From Nonomuraea turcica (lineage in GTDB: Bacteria; Actinomycetota; Actinomycetes; Streptosporangiales; Streptosporangiaceae): DNA of 64,000 nucleotides. The position numbers were made by a program, and so were the translations under genes. Below, piece after piece: positions 1 through 8,669 of this stretch (position 1 is its first letter; the number at the start of each line of letters is the position of its first letter). The notes under the pieces were generated by a model. It did no database searches and was not told the origin of the DNA. It saw only the letters and a program-made list of their open reading frames with translations. The stretch is taken from assembly GCF_030718205.1 (NCBI RefSeq), contig NZ_JAUZQF010000016.1, positions 62,001-126,000 on the forward strand, in the 5' to 3' direction.

Positions 1-255
1 GGGGTGACCTCGACCTGCGTGTGCCCCGCGTACGTGCGGACCGGGCTGGTCGAGGCACAGATCGCCGACCAGGCCAGGGTGCACGGCATCGAGCCTGACG
101 AGGTCGTCGAGGACATCATGCTGCAGCCCGCCGCGATCAAGCGGCTGATCGAGCCGGAGGAGGTGGCCGAGCTGGTCGCCTATCTGTGCGGGCCGAGCGG
201 CGCGTTCATCACCGGCGTGTCGCTGCCGGTGGACGGTGGTTGGACGGCGCGGTAG
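1..255 (+). CDS. 3-hydroxybutyrate dehydrogenase, C-terminal fragment (SDR family)
   Basis: The gene enters from the left edge, so only the last 84 residues are present. They carry the C-terminal part of a short-chain dehydrogenase: a CPAYVRT segment after the lost active site, a helix with EPEEVAELVAYLC, and the terminal ITGVSLPVDGGWTAR typical of SDR enzymes. The segment LVEAQIADQAR, and PAAIKRL before the EPEEVAEL helix, are characteristic of bacterial D-3-hydroxybutyrate dehydrogenases (D-3-hydroxybutyrate to acetoacetate, NAD-linked). The stop TAG shares its last base with the GTG start of the next gene, so the two are translationally coupled. The downstream transporter and oligomer hydrolase support the substrate assignment, but the catalytic Ser-Tyr-Lys is outside the window. 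Confidence 0.85.
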   Translation, partial: GVTSTCVCPAYVRTGLVEAQIADQARVHGIEPDEVVEDIMLQPAAIKRLIEPEEVAELVAYLCGPSGAFITGVSLPVDGGWTAR

Positions 256-2168
256 TGAGCACCCGGTTTCTCGAGCTCCTGGCCAGGGAGGCGTCGGCGG
301 TCGAGTTCGAGGGGCCGATCATCGAGGCCAGGGCGCGAGGTGCGGACCCGGCCGAGATCGAGGAGCTGGAGCAGGCCAAGGTCGCCGCGTTGAAGGTGCG
401 GGCGCTGCTCAAGCGGCGGGCCAGGCGCGAGGCGGAGCTGTCGGCCCTGTACGACACGGCCGGCGACCTGGCGGCGCTGCGTGACCTGGACGCCGTGCTG
501 GAGGCCATCGTGCACCGGGCCAGGCAGCTGCTGGCCACGGATATCGCTTACATGACGCTGCACGACCCCGAGCAGGGCGACACGTACATGCGGGTCACGG
601 ACGGGTCGATCTCGGCCAAGTTCCGTGCGTTGCGGCTGGCCATGGGGGCGGGGCTGGGCGGGCTGGTGGCGCAGACGGCGACACCGTACTCGACGGCCGA
701 CTATTTCGCCGACGCCCGCTTCCGGCACAAGGACCACATCGACGAGGCCGTCAAGGAGGAGGGCCTGGTCGCGATCCTGGGCGTGCCGCTGCGGCTGGGC
801 AAGCGGGTGATCGGCGTGCTGATGGCGGCCAACCGCAGCGCCAGGCCGTTCCACCAGGAGGAGGTGTCGCTGCTGGCCAGCCTGGCCGCGCACGCCGCCG
901 TCGCGATCGACAACGCCAGGCTGCTGCAGGAGACCAGGAACGCGCTGGAGGAGCTGTCCCAGGCGCACCGGACGGCCAGGGAGCACGGCGAGGCGGTGGA
1001 GCGGGCGGCGCTGGCCCATGACCGGATGACCTCGCTGGTGCTGCGCGGCGGCGGGATCGAGGACGTGGCCGCCGTGGTGACCGACGTGCTCGGCGGCTCT
1101 CTCGCCGTGCTGGACGACCTGGGGCGGGCGATCACGGGTGACGTCGGGGAGCTCGACTCCGGGGTGTTCGAGGCGGCGCAGGCGTCCAGGGCGCTGGGGC
1201 GCACCGTGCGCAGAGGCGATCTGCTGATCGCGTCCGTGGACGTCGGCGGGGAGCCGTTGTGCACGCTCATCCTGCGCAGCGACGACGCCGATGAGCGCAT
1301 CCTGGAGCGGGCGGCGCTGGTGTGCGCGCTGCTGCTGCTGTTCAGGAGAAGCGTGGCCGAGGCCGAGGGACGGGTCAGGGGCGAGCTGCTGGACGACCTG
1401 ATCGCGCGGCCCGACTCCCCTGGCCTGGCCGACCGGGCACGCAGGCTCGGGGTCGATCTGGGGGCACCGCACGTCGTGGTGGTGGTCAAGCACGGCGGGC
1501 AGCGGGAACGGGCCGCGTTCTGGGCGTCGTCGCAGGCCACGCTGCGGCACGGGCTGGCCGCCGGGCGCGGGGACGAGGTGGTGCTGCTGGTCCCCGGCGA
1601 TCACGCGGGCGCCGTCGCACAGCGGGTGGCCGCCGAGCTGAGTGCGTCGCTGCACAGCCCGGCCACGGCAGGCGCCTGCGGCGTGCGTGGCGGCGCCGGG
1701 CAGCTGCGTGGGAGCACAGCGGACCTGCGGGGCGGCACCGGGGACGTGGCCGCGGCATACCTGGAGGCACGGCGGTGCGCCGAGGCGCTGATCGCGCTGG
1801 GCCGGGCCGGGGACGGGGCGAGCGCGGCCGAGCTGGGCTTCGTCGGGCTGCTCGTCGGCGACGGGCGCGACGTGCACGGGTTCGTGGACCGGGTGCTCGG
1901 CGCCGTGATCGACTACGACACGCGCCGGGGCACCGCGCTGGCCGACACGCTGAGCGCGTACTTCGGCACGGGCGGCTCGCCGTCCCGTACGGCCGAGGCC
2001 ATGCACATTCACGTCAACACCGTCACGCAGCGGCTCGACCGGATCGGAAAGCTGCTCGGCGACGGCTGGCTGGAGCCGGAGCGGGCGCTGGAGATTCAGC
2101 TGGCGCTGCGCTTGCACCGGCTCGGCCACACATCCACACCACAGACTGTGGGCCTGGACTCCATATGA
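255..2168 (+). CDS. GAF-domain transcriptional regulator of the PucR/CdaR type
   Basis: A 637-residue protein starting at the GTG that overlaps the upstream stop (TAGTG). Residues about 70-215 form a GAF domain (from DLDAVLEAIVHRARQLL to AAHAAVAIDNARL). A middle region follows, and the last 70 residues hold a helix-turn-helix of the PucR C-terminal type (GGSPSRTAEAMHIHVNTV). In related actinobacteria such regulators sit beside 3-hydroxybutyrate dehydrogenase and control it. The position between the dehydrogenase and the transporter suggests it senses 3-hydroxybutyrate or a related acid, but the ligand is inference. It may bind the perfect inverted repeat just downstream of its own stop. Confidence 0.85.
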   Translation: MSTRFLELLAREASAVEFEGPIIEARARGADPAEIEELEQAKVAALKVRALLKRRARREAELSALYDTAGDLAALRDLDAVLEAIVHRARQLLATDIAYMTLHDPEQGDTYMRVTDGSISAKFRALRLAMGAGLGGLVAQTATPYSTADYFADARFRHKDHIDEAVKEEGLVAILGVPLRLGKRVIGVLMAANRSARPFHQEEVSLLASLAAHAAVAIDNARLLQETRNALEELSQAHRTAREHGEAVERAALAHDRMTSLVLRGGGIEDVAAVVTDVLGGSLAVLDDLGRAITGDVGELDSGVFEAAQASRALGRTVRRGDLLIASVDVGGEPLCTLILRSDDADERILERAALVCALLLLFRRSVAEAEGRVRGELLDDLIARPDSPGLADRARRLGVDLGAPHVVVVVKHGGQRERAAFWASSQATLRHGLAAGRGDEVVLLVPGDHAGAVAQRVAAELSASLHSPATAGACGVRGGAGQLRGSTADLRGGTGDVAAAYLEARRCAEALIALGRAGDGASAAELGFVGLLVGDGRDVHGFVDRVLGAVIDYDTRRGTALADTLSAYFGTGGSPSRTAEAMHIHVNTVTQRLDRIGKLLGDGWLEPERALEIQLALRLHRLGHTSTPQTVGLDSI

Positions 2169-2171
2169 GTG

Positions 2172-2201
2172 ATGCCGGTCACTCTTTACCGTGACCGGCA
2201 T
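2172..2201. promoter_or_regulatory. Perfect 11-bp inverted repeat overlapping the transporter start
   Basis: The left arm ATGCCGGTCAC (2172-2182) and right arm GTGACCGGCAT (2191-2201) are exact reverse complements separated by 8 bp. The right arm contains both possible start codons of the transporter (GTG 2191, ATG 2200). No Shine-Dalgarno sequence is visible before either start. It could be an operator for the adjacent PucR-type regulator or, in RNA, a hairpin hiding the start codon. Confidence 0.6.
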
Positions 2202-3474
2202 GGCCACTTCCATCAAGAAGATCGTCGCCGCGAGCCTGATCGGCACCACCATCGAGTGGTACGACTTCTTCCTGTACGGCTCGGCAGCCGCTCTCGTCTT
2301 CAACACCCTCTTCTTCCCCGGGTCCGACCCGCTGACCGGCACGCTGCTGTCGTTCCTCACCTACGCCGTCGGGTTCGTCGCCCGCCCGCTCGGCGGCCTG
2401 GTCTTCGGTCACTTCGGCGACCGGGTGGGCCGCAAGACGCTGCTGGTCGTCAGCCTGCTGATGATGGGCGTCGCGACGTTCCTTATCGGCTGCCTGCCGA
2501 CGTACGAGACCCTCGGCCCGTCCGCGGCGCTGCTGCTGACGGCCCTCAGGCTCGTGCAGGGCTTCGCGCTCGGCGGCGAGTGGGGCGGCGCGGTTCTCAT
2601 CGTCTCCGAGCACGGCGACAACGCACGGCGCGGCTTCTGGGCCTCCTGGCCGCAGGCCGGTGCGCCCGGCGGCAACCTGCTGGCCACCGGCGTCCTGGCG
2701 GCGCTGGCCGCCTGGCAGCCGGACGAGGCGTTCCTGTCGTGGGGCTGGCGGGTGCCGTTCCTGCTGTCCGGCGTGCTGGTGCTGATCGGCCTGTGGATCA
2801 GGTTGTCGATCAGCGAGTCGCCGGTCTTCCAGCAGGCCCCGCCCGAGGAGCGGGCGCCGATCGTCGGCGTGCTGCGCTACCACTGGAAGGACGTGCTCAC
2901 CGCCATCGGCGCCCGCCTGGCCGAGAACATCTCCTTCTACCTGCTGACCGTCTTCGTCATCACCTACGCCAAGTCCAACAACATCCCCAACTCGACCGTG
3001 CTGAACGCGGTGCTGATCGCCTCGGCCATTCACTTCGTCACGATCCCGATGTGGGGCGCGCTGTCCGACCGCGTCGGCCGCCGCCCGATCTACCTGGCCG
3101 GCGCCGCCGGCATCGGGGTGTGGATCTTCGCGTTCTTCCCGCTCATCGACACGGGCAACTTCTTCGCGATCACCCTCGCCGTCGCCGTCGGCTTGCTCTT
3201 CCATGGCATGATGTACGGCCCGCAGGCGGCGTTCTTCTCCGAGCTGTTCGGCACCAGGATGCGCTACACCGGCGTGTCGATCGGCGCGCAACTGTCGGCG
3301 ATCGTGGCGGGCGCGCTGGCCCCGATCATCGCGGTGGCGCTGCTGAAGACCTACTCGAGCAGCGTGCCCATTTCGCTCTACCTTGGTCTGGCGGCGGTGC
3401 TCACCCTGATCGCGGTCTACACCGCCCGCGAGACCCAGGGCCGCGACCTGGCCGAAAGGATCCACGCGCAATGA
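2200..3474 (+). CDS. MFS transporter, metabolite:H+ symporter (MHS) family
   Basis: A 424-residue, 12-helix major facilitator. The N-terminal IGTTIEWYDFFLYG is the signature of the MHS subfamily (ProP, KgtP, ShiA), which import organic acids, sugars or betaines with protons. The cytoplasmic loop motif GHFGDRVGRK lies between helices 2 and 3, and a second copy, GALSDRVGRRP, lies between helices 8 and 9. ATG 2200 is chosen; GTG 2191 adds three residues and cannot be excluded. The stop overlaps the next start by four bases (ATGA). Operon context points to 3-hydroxybutyrate or a similar short acid as substrate (inference). Confidence 0.9.
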   Translation: MATSIKKIVAASLIGTTIEWYDFFLYGSAAALVFNTLFFPGSDPLTGTLLSFLTYAVGFVARPLGGLVFGHFGDRVGRKTLLVVSLLMMGVATFLIGCLPTYETLGPSAALLLTALRLVQGFALGGEWGGAVLIVSEHGDNARRGFWASWPQAGAPGGNLLATGVLAALAAWQPDEAFLSWGWRVPFLLSGVLVLIGLWIRLSISESPVFQQAPPEERAPIVGVLRYHWKDVLTAIGARLAENISFYLLTVFVITYAKSNNIPNSTVLNAVLIASAIHFVTIPMWGALSDRVGRRPIYLAGAAGIGVWIFAFFPLIDTGNFFAITLAVAVGLLFHGMMYGPQAAFFSELFGTRMRYTGVSIGAQLSAIVAGALAPIIAVALLKTYSSSVPISLYLGLAAVLTLIAVYTARETQGRDLAERIHAQ

Positions 3475-4472
3475 AGGTCACCACGCCGCGGCTCACGCAG
3501 AACGTCCTCACCGTCGCGGGCAGGGAGTCCGGCGAGCCGGTGTTGTTCGTGCACGGCAACGTCTCCTCGGCCGCGTTCTGGCGCGACAGCATGGCGGCGC
3601 TGCCGGAGGGCTACCGACCGCTCGCGGTCGATCTGCGCGGCTTCGGCGAGAGCGATCCCGAGCCGGTGGACGCCACGCGAGGCCTTCGCGACTACTCCGA
3701 CGACGTCCTGGAGCTGATCGAGGAGCTCGGCCTGGACGGGGTGCACCTCGTGGGCTGGAGCATGGGCGGCGGCGTCGTCCTGCAGGCCCTGCGGGACCGC
3801 CCAGGCGCCGTCAGGAGCGTCACCCTGGTCAACCCCATCTCCCCGTACGGCTTCGGCGGCACGGAAGGCGCCGACGGCCGGCTGACCCACACCGACGGCG
3901 CGGGCTCGGGAGCGGGGGCCGCGAATCCGGACTTCGTGGCCCGGCTGAAGGCGGGCGACCTGTCGGATGAGGCGCCCACGTCCCCGCGCAACGTCTTCCG
4001 TTCCGCGTACGTCAACAACCGCGAGGTCCCCGACGAGGACTTCTACCTGCGCTCGATGCTCACCACCCGGGTGGGCGAGACGCACTACCCGGGTGACGGG
4101 GCCACGTCGGCCGCGTGGCCGGGGGTGGCGCCGGGCAAACACGGCGTGCTCAACGCCATCGCCCCCACCCACTTCCGCCTGGACGACCTCCACGAGATCG
4201 ACCCCAAGCCGCCCATCCTGTGGATCAGAGGCGCCGACGACATGATCGTCTCCGACACGTCCCTGTTCGACCTGGCCCACCTGGGCGCGCTCGGCGTGGT
4301 GCCCGGCTCCCCCGGCACGTCCGCCCAGCCGATGCTGGCCCAGACCAGGGAGGTCCTGGAGCGGTACGGCCCGTACCGCGAGGCCGTGCTCCAGGACTGC
4401 GGCCACAGCCCGCACCTGGAGCACCCCGGAGAGTTCCGGCGCCTGCTGGCCGCCCACCTGAGAGAGGCATAG
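3471..4472 (+). CDS. Alpha/beta hydrolase
   Basis: A 333-residue cytoplasmic alpha/beta-fold hydrolase. The oxyanion HGN motif appears in LFVHGNVSS near residue 25, the nucleophile elbow is GWSMGG (Ser near residue 98), an acid region follows at IRGADDMIV, and the catalytic His is in DCGHSPHLEHP near the C terminus. It overlaps the transporter stop by four bases and is followed without a gap by the next gene, so it belongs to the same operon. An ester or oligoester of 3-hydroxybutyrate would fit the neighbours, but family members act on many esters and the exact substrate cannot be read from sequence. Confidence 0.85.
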   Translation: MKVTTPRLTQNVLTVAGRESGEPVLFVHGNVSSAAFWRDSMAALPEGYRPLAVDLRGFGESDPEPVDATRGLRDYSDDVLELIEELGLDGVHLVGWSMGGGVVLQALRDRPGAVRSVTLVNPISPYGFGGTEGADGRLTHTDGAGSGAGAANPDFVARLKAGDLSDEAPTSPRNVFRSAYVNNREVPDEDFYLRSMLTTRVGETHYPGDGATSAAWPGVAPGKHGVLNAIAPTHFRLDDLHEIDPKPPILWIRGADDMIVSDTSLFDLAHLGALGVVPGSPGTSAQPMLAQTREVLERYGPYREAVLQDCGHSPHLEHPGEFRRLLAAHLREA

Positions 4473-5615
4473 ATGATCGTCGCGCTCACCCTGGTCGCGA
4501 GCCTGTTAACGGCGCCCCAGCAGCTCACGGTGCCCGGTGCGGAACGCGCGGTCGTCGCCACGCTCGGCGACCTGACCACGGCCGGCACCGCGAAGACCGG
4601 CCACACCGACCCCGCCGACTGGGCCGGGCTGCACTCGGCCGCCACGGTCAACCCGACAGGCGTGCCCGGCACGCAGATCGACGGCTACTTCCCCGACACC
4701 TCCACCACCAACGCCACGCACGGCTGGAACCACGACTCCCAGTTCGTGATCAGGCTTCCCGACCACTGGAACGGCGGTCTGGTCGTCAGCGGCACCCCCG
4801 GCAACAGGGAGCAGTACGCCAACGACTACACGATCTCCGACTGGGTCCTGTCCAAGGGCTACGCCTTCGCCGCCACCGACAAGGGCAACGTCGGCGTGAA
4901 CTTCCACGAGGACGGCCGCCGGCCCGGCGACGCCATCGCCGAGTGGAACCACCGCGTCACCCAGCTCGCCGTGGCCGCCAAGGCCGTGGTCAGGCAGCGG
5001 TACGGCAAGCAGCCCGCGCGCACGTTCGTCGCGGGCATCTCCAATGGCGGCTACCTCGTCAGGTGGCAGCTGGAGAACCGCGGCTGGCTCTACGACGGCG
5101 GCGTGGACTGGGAAGGCACGCTGTGGCGCGTCCAGGGCGACAACCTGCTGAACTTCCTGCCGCCGGCGTTGAAGGCGTATCCAGACGAGGCCGGGGTGCG
5201 GGCGGCCGGGTTCGCGGCGGGCTCGGAGTTCCTCTGGCCGTTCCACCGGCAGTATTACTGGGAGCTCACCCAGCAGCTCTACCAGAAGGAGCTGGATCCG
5301 TCCTACCAGGGCGCGGCGGCCGACTACGACTATGACGCGCGCAAGCCCTACGCCGCCGTGGCGAAGATCGGGCTGACCGGCCGGATCACCAAGCCGCTGA
5401 TCACGATTCACGGGACGCTCGACACGCTGCTGCCGATCTCCCGCGACTCCGACGTCTACGCCGAGATGGTCGGACCGCACCGGCCGTTCAAGTACTACCG
5501 GGTCGAGGGCGGCAACCATCTGGACAGCCTGGTGGACGTCTATCCCGACCGGCTGAAGCCGATGTTGCCGGTCTTCAGGAACGCCTTCGAGGAGCTCGAG
5601 GGCTGGGTCACCTGA
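4473..5615 (+). CDS. Secreted hydrolase of the 3-hydroxybutyrate oligomer hydrolase / tannase-like type
   Basis: A 380-residue protein with a short hydrophobic N terminus (LTLVASLLTAPQQ) that looks like a signal peptide. The nucleophile motif GISNGGY (about residue 190) and a C-terminal HGTLDTLLP plus GGNHLDS give the Ser-Asp-His set of an alpha/beta hydrolase. The overall pattern (HDSQFVIRLPDHWNGGLVVSG, TDKGN) resembles D-3-hydroxybutyrate oligomer hydrolases and the tannase/feruloyl esterase family. The start ATG follows the previous stop directly. Codon 12 is a TTA (4506-4508). It probably releases 3-hydroxybutyrate monomers outside the cell for the transporter; a different ester substrate remains possible. 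Confidence 0.75.
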   Translation: MIVALTLVASLLTAPQQLTVPGAERAVVATLGDLTTAGTAKTGHTDPADWAGLHSAATVNPTGVPGTQIDGYFPDTSTTNATHGWNHDSQFVIRLPDHWNGGLVVSGTPGNREQYANDYTISDWVLSKGYAFAATDKGNVGVNFHEDGRRPGDAIAEWNHRVTQLAVAAKAVVRQRYGKQPARTFVAGISNGGYLVRWQLENRGWLYDGGVDWEGTLWRVQGDNLLNFLPPALKAYPDEAGVRAAGFAAGSEFLWPFHRQYYWELTQQLYQKELDPSYQGAAADYDYDARKPYAAVAKIGLTGRITKPLITIHGTLDTLLPISRDSDVYAEMVGPHRPFKYYRVEGGNHLDSLVDVYPDRLKPMLPVFRNAFEELEGWVT

Positions 5616-7599
5616 GGTAGCGGTGCCCGCCCGCGCGCGCCAGGCGCATGATGTGCCGCGCGCCGGGCAGCCGCCGGCAGATCCGGTGCAGCAGGGTGCC
5701 CCTGCCCATGGGTGAGCGGCGCTCGGGGTCGATGGCGGTGGCGGGACGTGCCTCGACCCTGCCCCTGCGCACCTCCAGCGCGAAGCGCAGTCCGACCTCA
5801 TCGTCCGGCGAGCGCAGCGACGTCAGCCAGCCGCCTGGGCCCAGGCGGTCGGCGCTCGGCAGGCGGCTGACCGGCAGCTTGGCCACGAGCTGCCCGGCGA
5901 TCTTGCCCGGCACCCCGGCCTCGACCAGCGCGGGGGCGCACACCTCGCGTTCACCGCGCCCGGTTCTGCGCAGCACCAGCTCCAGCGGCGGCCCGCCGCT
6001 CGGCGGCACGTACGGCACCGGCAGCACCACGTAGGCGTGCCCGTCCACCTGCTTGACCTCCACCGCGGGCGACACCAGCGCGATCGACTCGGAGAACGAG
6101 CGCGGCTCGATGGCCAGGCCCAGCTCGCCCCGATCGGTCCAGCACGGCACCACCAGCCGCGTCCTGGGCCGCTGGGCCAGCACGCCCAGGCAGTTGAGCG
6201 GGCCGTCGGGGCGGCTCACCCGGCTCCTGGCCTGGTTGGCGCCGCCGAACATGCGGACGTGCACCTCCCAGTGACCAGGGCTGAGCGGCTCCCCGAATGC
6301 GGCCGTGGTCACGTCGATCCTGGTCTCGCCCTTGATCTGCACCCGGACCCGGCGGCGGCCGTCCTCGATCACCTCCACCCGCTGGGCCAGCGGCAGGAAG
6401 TGCACGACGCCGGTCTCGGCGTGCCGCACGTAGACCTCGATCCTGGCCCGCTCGACGGCCTCGCTCACGTCGGTGACGCTCTCGCCGAGCAGCTTGGCGT
6501 CGATGGCGCGCGGCGGGATCCAGTGCATGCGCGCGCCGTCCGTACGGTATCGGTCGAGCCGGCCGTCGCCGCCCTTGACCTCCACGCTGAGCTCGAGCAC
6601 CAGGACGTGGGCGTCCCAGCGCACCTCGGTGAGCTCGGTGTGGAGCCCGGACCGCTTGGAGGAGCCGGCGAGCAACACGATCTGGTCGAGACGGCCTTCT
6701 CTGACGAACGCGGCGACGGCGCGCAGCTGGCAAGGCAGGTAGCGGTCGAGCCGCTCGGGAAAGCGCTCGGACATGAGCTCCTGGACGAGGCGGAAGTGCA
6801 TACCCCTGTCGACGGAGGAGTCGGCGAACCGGCTGGTCAGCAGCGGGCGGAGGACGGCGTAGCGGAACCAGTAGCCGTAGATGCGGTCACGCTGCCGCCC
6901 CTCGCCGACGTAGGTGTCGACGTCGTTCAGCAGCGCCCTGAGCTCCTTGACCATCGCCCGCGGATCCTCCTCGGCCTTGGGGCGCTCGCCGAGGTGGCAG
7001 CAGACCTGCTCGGCCAGCACGGCGATGACCTTGGCCTGCAGGTACGCCCGCATCACGAACGCCTGCTCGGCCAGCCGCCCGCCGGGCACGCTGAAGCCGA
7101 GCTCGTTCTCCTCCAGGAAGGCGCGCCGGTAGAGCTGCTGAGGGCCGAGCAGGCAGAGCAGGCGGTCGCGCAGGATGTCGGCGCGGGCGGTGCTCCGCGC
7201 GAAGGCGATCAGCGGTGAGCCGTGGTCGCGCACCAGGCGGCCGATCAGCACGTCCGCGTCGGTCTCCACGGCACGCTCGTGCATGCGGGCGATGGCGTCA
7301 CGTTCCAGCCGGTCGCCCTGATCGAGGAAGTAGACGTAGTCGCCGGTCGCGGCTGCCAGGCCGACGTTGCGGCCGCGCATCGGCGAGCCCGTGTACGGCA
7401 GGTGGAACGTGCGTACGTTGTCGCGGGCCGCCGCGATGGCGTCCAGCCGCTCCGCGATCCCGTCCGTGGACCCATCGTCCAGGAGGATCACTTCGTAGTC
7501 GGCCGCGGGCATTGTCTGCTCCAGCGCGGAGCGGAGGCACGCGTCGGCGGTGTCACCCGGATTGTGGACATTGACGATCACACTGACCTTCACACCCAT
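5608..7599 (-). CDS. Family 2 glycosyltransferase, teichoic-acid-type (TarS/TarP-like)
   Basis: A 663-residue protein. The first 220 residues are a GT-A fold: VSVIVNVHN, a nucleotide-binding LLDDGSTDG (about residues 39-47) and a DxGD-like metal site in YFLDQGDRL. The long C-terminal part is beta-rich and resembles the linker and trimerisation regions of wall teichoic acid glycosyltransferases and related actinobacterial enzymes. ATG 7599 has a GGAGG box eight bases upstream. There is no transmembrane segment, so it acts on the cytoplasmic side. It converges on the oligomer hydrolase with an 8-bp overlap of coding ends. Acceptor and sugar are unknown. Confidence 0.8.
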   Translation of the reverse strand: MGVKVSVIVNVHNPGDTADACLRSALEQTMPAADYEVILLDDGSTDGIAERLDAIAAARDNVRTFHLPYTGSPMRGRNVGLAAATGDYVYFLDQGDRLERDAIARMHERAVETDADVLIGRLVRDHGSPLIAFARSTARADILRDRLLCLLGPQQLYRRAFLEENELGFSVPGGRLAEQAFVMRAYLQAKVIAVLAEQVCCHLGERPKAEEDPRAMVKELRALLNDVDTYVGEGRQRDRIYGYWFRYAVLRPLLTSRFADSSVDRGMHFRLVQELMSERFPERLDRYLPCQLRAVAAFVREGRLDQIVLLAGSSKRSGLHTELTEVRWDAHVLVLELSVEVKGGDGRLDRYRTDGARMHWIPPRAIDAKLLGESVTDVSEAVERARIEVYVRHAETGVVHFLPLAQRVEVIEDGRRRVRVQIKGETRIDVTTAAFGEPLSPGHWEVHVRMFGGANQARSRVSRPDGPLNCLGVLAQRPRTRLVVPCWTDRGELGLAIEPRSFSESIALVSPAVEVKQVDGHAYVVLPVPYVPPSGGPPLELVLRRTGRGEREVCAPALVEAGVPGKIAGQLVAKLPVSRLPSADRLGPGGWLTSLRSPDDEVGLRFALEVRRGRVEARPATAIDPERRSPMGRGTLLHRICRRLPGARHIMRLARAGGHRYLR

Positions 7600-7689
7600 G
7601 CGGTCAGCCTCCGCCCGCCTCCACGATTCGGGCGCGGTGGCTTGCCGATTACAGAAGGAAAGTTGACCTCTGGCTGTGCTCCTCTAGGG

Positions 7690-8409
7690 CTAGTACCAGC
7701 CGACCCGCTGCGAGTGCCCCCAGGCGGCGCACGGCGTGCCGTAGCGGCCCTTGATGTAGCCCAGGCCCCACTTGATCTGGGTGGCGGCGTTGGTCTGCCA
7801 GTCGGCGCCCGCGCTGGCCATCTTGCTGCCGGGCAGGGACTGCGGAATGCCGTACGCGCCGGAGTAGCGGTTCATCGCCCGCTCGTTCCAGCCGCTCTCC
7901 TTGTGCCACAGCCGCTCCAGGCAGCCCCACTGATCCTCGCCGAAGCCGAACTCGCCGAGCATGGCCTTGGCGGTGGCCTTGTTGCTGCCCGGTGAGGGGT
8001 CGCTGCCCGGCGGGAAGTTCACGGCGGGGAACCCGTCGCCGGGGGGCGCCTGCTTCGGCACGACCCAGTCGATGTCGTCGGGGTTGTCGCCGGCCCCGGA
8101 CCGGCCCTTCTCCAGCTTGTCCGCCCGGAACGCCTGCTCGGCCGCGGCCTTGAGCGCGTCGGTCTCCGGGTCGGGCGCGGACAGGTCGCCACTGGCCAGC
8201 TTGCCCATGTCCTCGAGGGTGAAGCCCTCGGTCGCCGGCGCGTTGGCGTTCTCGATGGCGCGGTAGGCGACGAACCCACCGCCGCCGCCGACGATCGCGA
8301 TGGCCAGGACGGTGACGGCGACGCGCTTCGGCGTGAAGCGCGAAGGCCGCCGCGCCGAGGGAACGTCTTCTCTCGGGGGGCGCTCGCTCAAACGCGGACC
8401 GGGGCTCAC
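7690..8409 (-). CDS. Membrane-anchored lytic transglycosylase-like protein (SLT fold)
   Basis: A 239-residue protein from a GTG start. A basic cytoplasmic tail (about 28 residues) precedes one transmembrane segment (VAVTVLAIAIVGGGGGFVAY) and a disordered linker. A C-terminal SLT-like domain contains the catalytic Glu in LWHKESGWN and the motifs YSGAYGIPQSLPGSKMASAG and AATQIKWGLGYIKGRYG. Such domains cleave peptidoglycan glycan strands or resemble resuscitation-promoting factors. A CRP-type palindrome lies about 105 bp upstream of the start; this resembles the Crp control known for actinobacterial rpf genes. The 90 bp downstream, before the glycosyltransferase start, show nothing. Confidence 0.88.
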   Translation of the reverse strand: MSPGPRLSERPPREDVPSARRPSRFTPKRVAVTVLAIAIVGGGGGFVAYRAIENANAPATEGFTLEDMGKLASGDLSAPDPETDALKAAAEQAFRADKLEKGRSGAGDNPDDIDWVVPKQAPPGDGFPAVNFPPGSDPSPGSNKATAKAMLGEFGFGEDQWGCLERLWHKESGWNERAMNRYSGAYGIPQSLPGSKMASAGADWQTNAATQIKWGLGYIKGRYGTPCAAWGHSQRVGWY

Positions 8410-8514
8410 GATCCATGAGCTTGCCCTGTCCTAGGGGGTACTCCGCAACCGAAACGCGGGAATCGCTTGGGGCTACCTTGGCTAAGCAGCACGTTAGCGT
8501 GGCATTTCGGACTA

Positions 8515-8532
8515 CTGTGATTTTCGTCACAG
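8515..8532. promoter_or_regulatory. CRP-type operator palindrome
   Basis: CTGTGATTTTCGTCACAG has perfect TGTGA-N6-TCACA half-sites and also matches GTG-N6-GNCAC, the pattern reported for Streptomyces Crp. It lies in the 260-bp divergent region between the transglycosylase (start 8409) and the response regulator (start 8670). Two weaker inverted repeats are nearby: CCCTTCG/CGAAGGG (8544-8570) and GTCAC/GTGAC (8621-8636). Confidence 0.6.
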
Positions 8533-8669
8533 CAAATCGGCTCCCCTTCGTGCCCCCGTGAACCGAAGGGAAGCTCGCATCCATGATTTCCCTCGTTCAT
8601 CGGGATCCCGTAGTCGACATGTCACAGTTTGGTGACTTAGTTCGGGCATTAGGGACATGGAATAATAAT

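Noticed and set aside
180..2360. A 726-residue open frame on the minus strand opposite the PucR-type gene
   Set aside because: It is an antisense frame kept open by high GC; it is Arg/Pro/His-rich without domains, and the plus strand has GAF and HTH motifs.
8410..8582. A c-di-AMP (ydaO-type) riboswitch before the transglycosylase
   Set aside because: The context would fit, but I could not align the conserved riboswitch segments to either strand.
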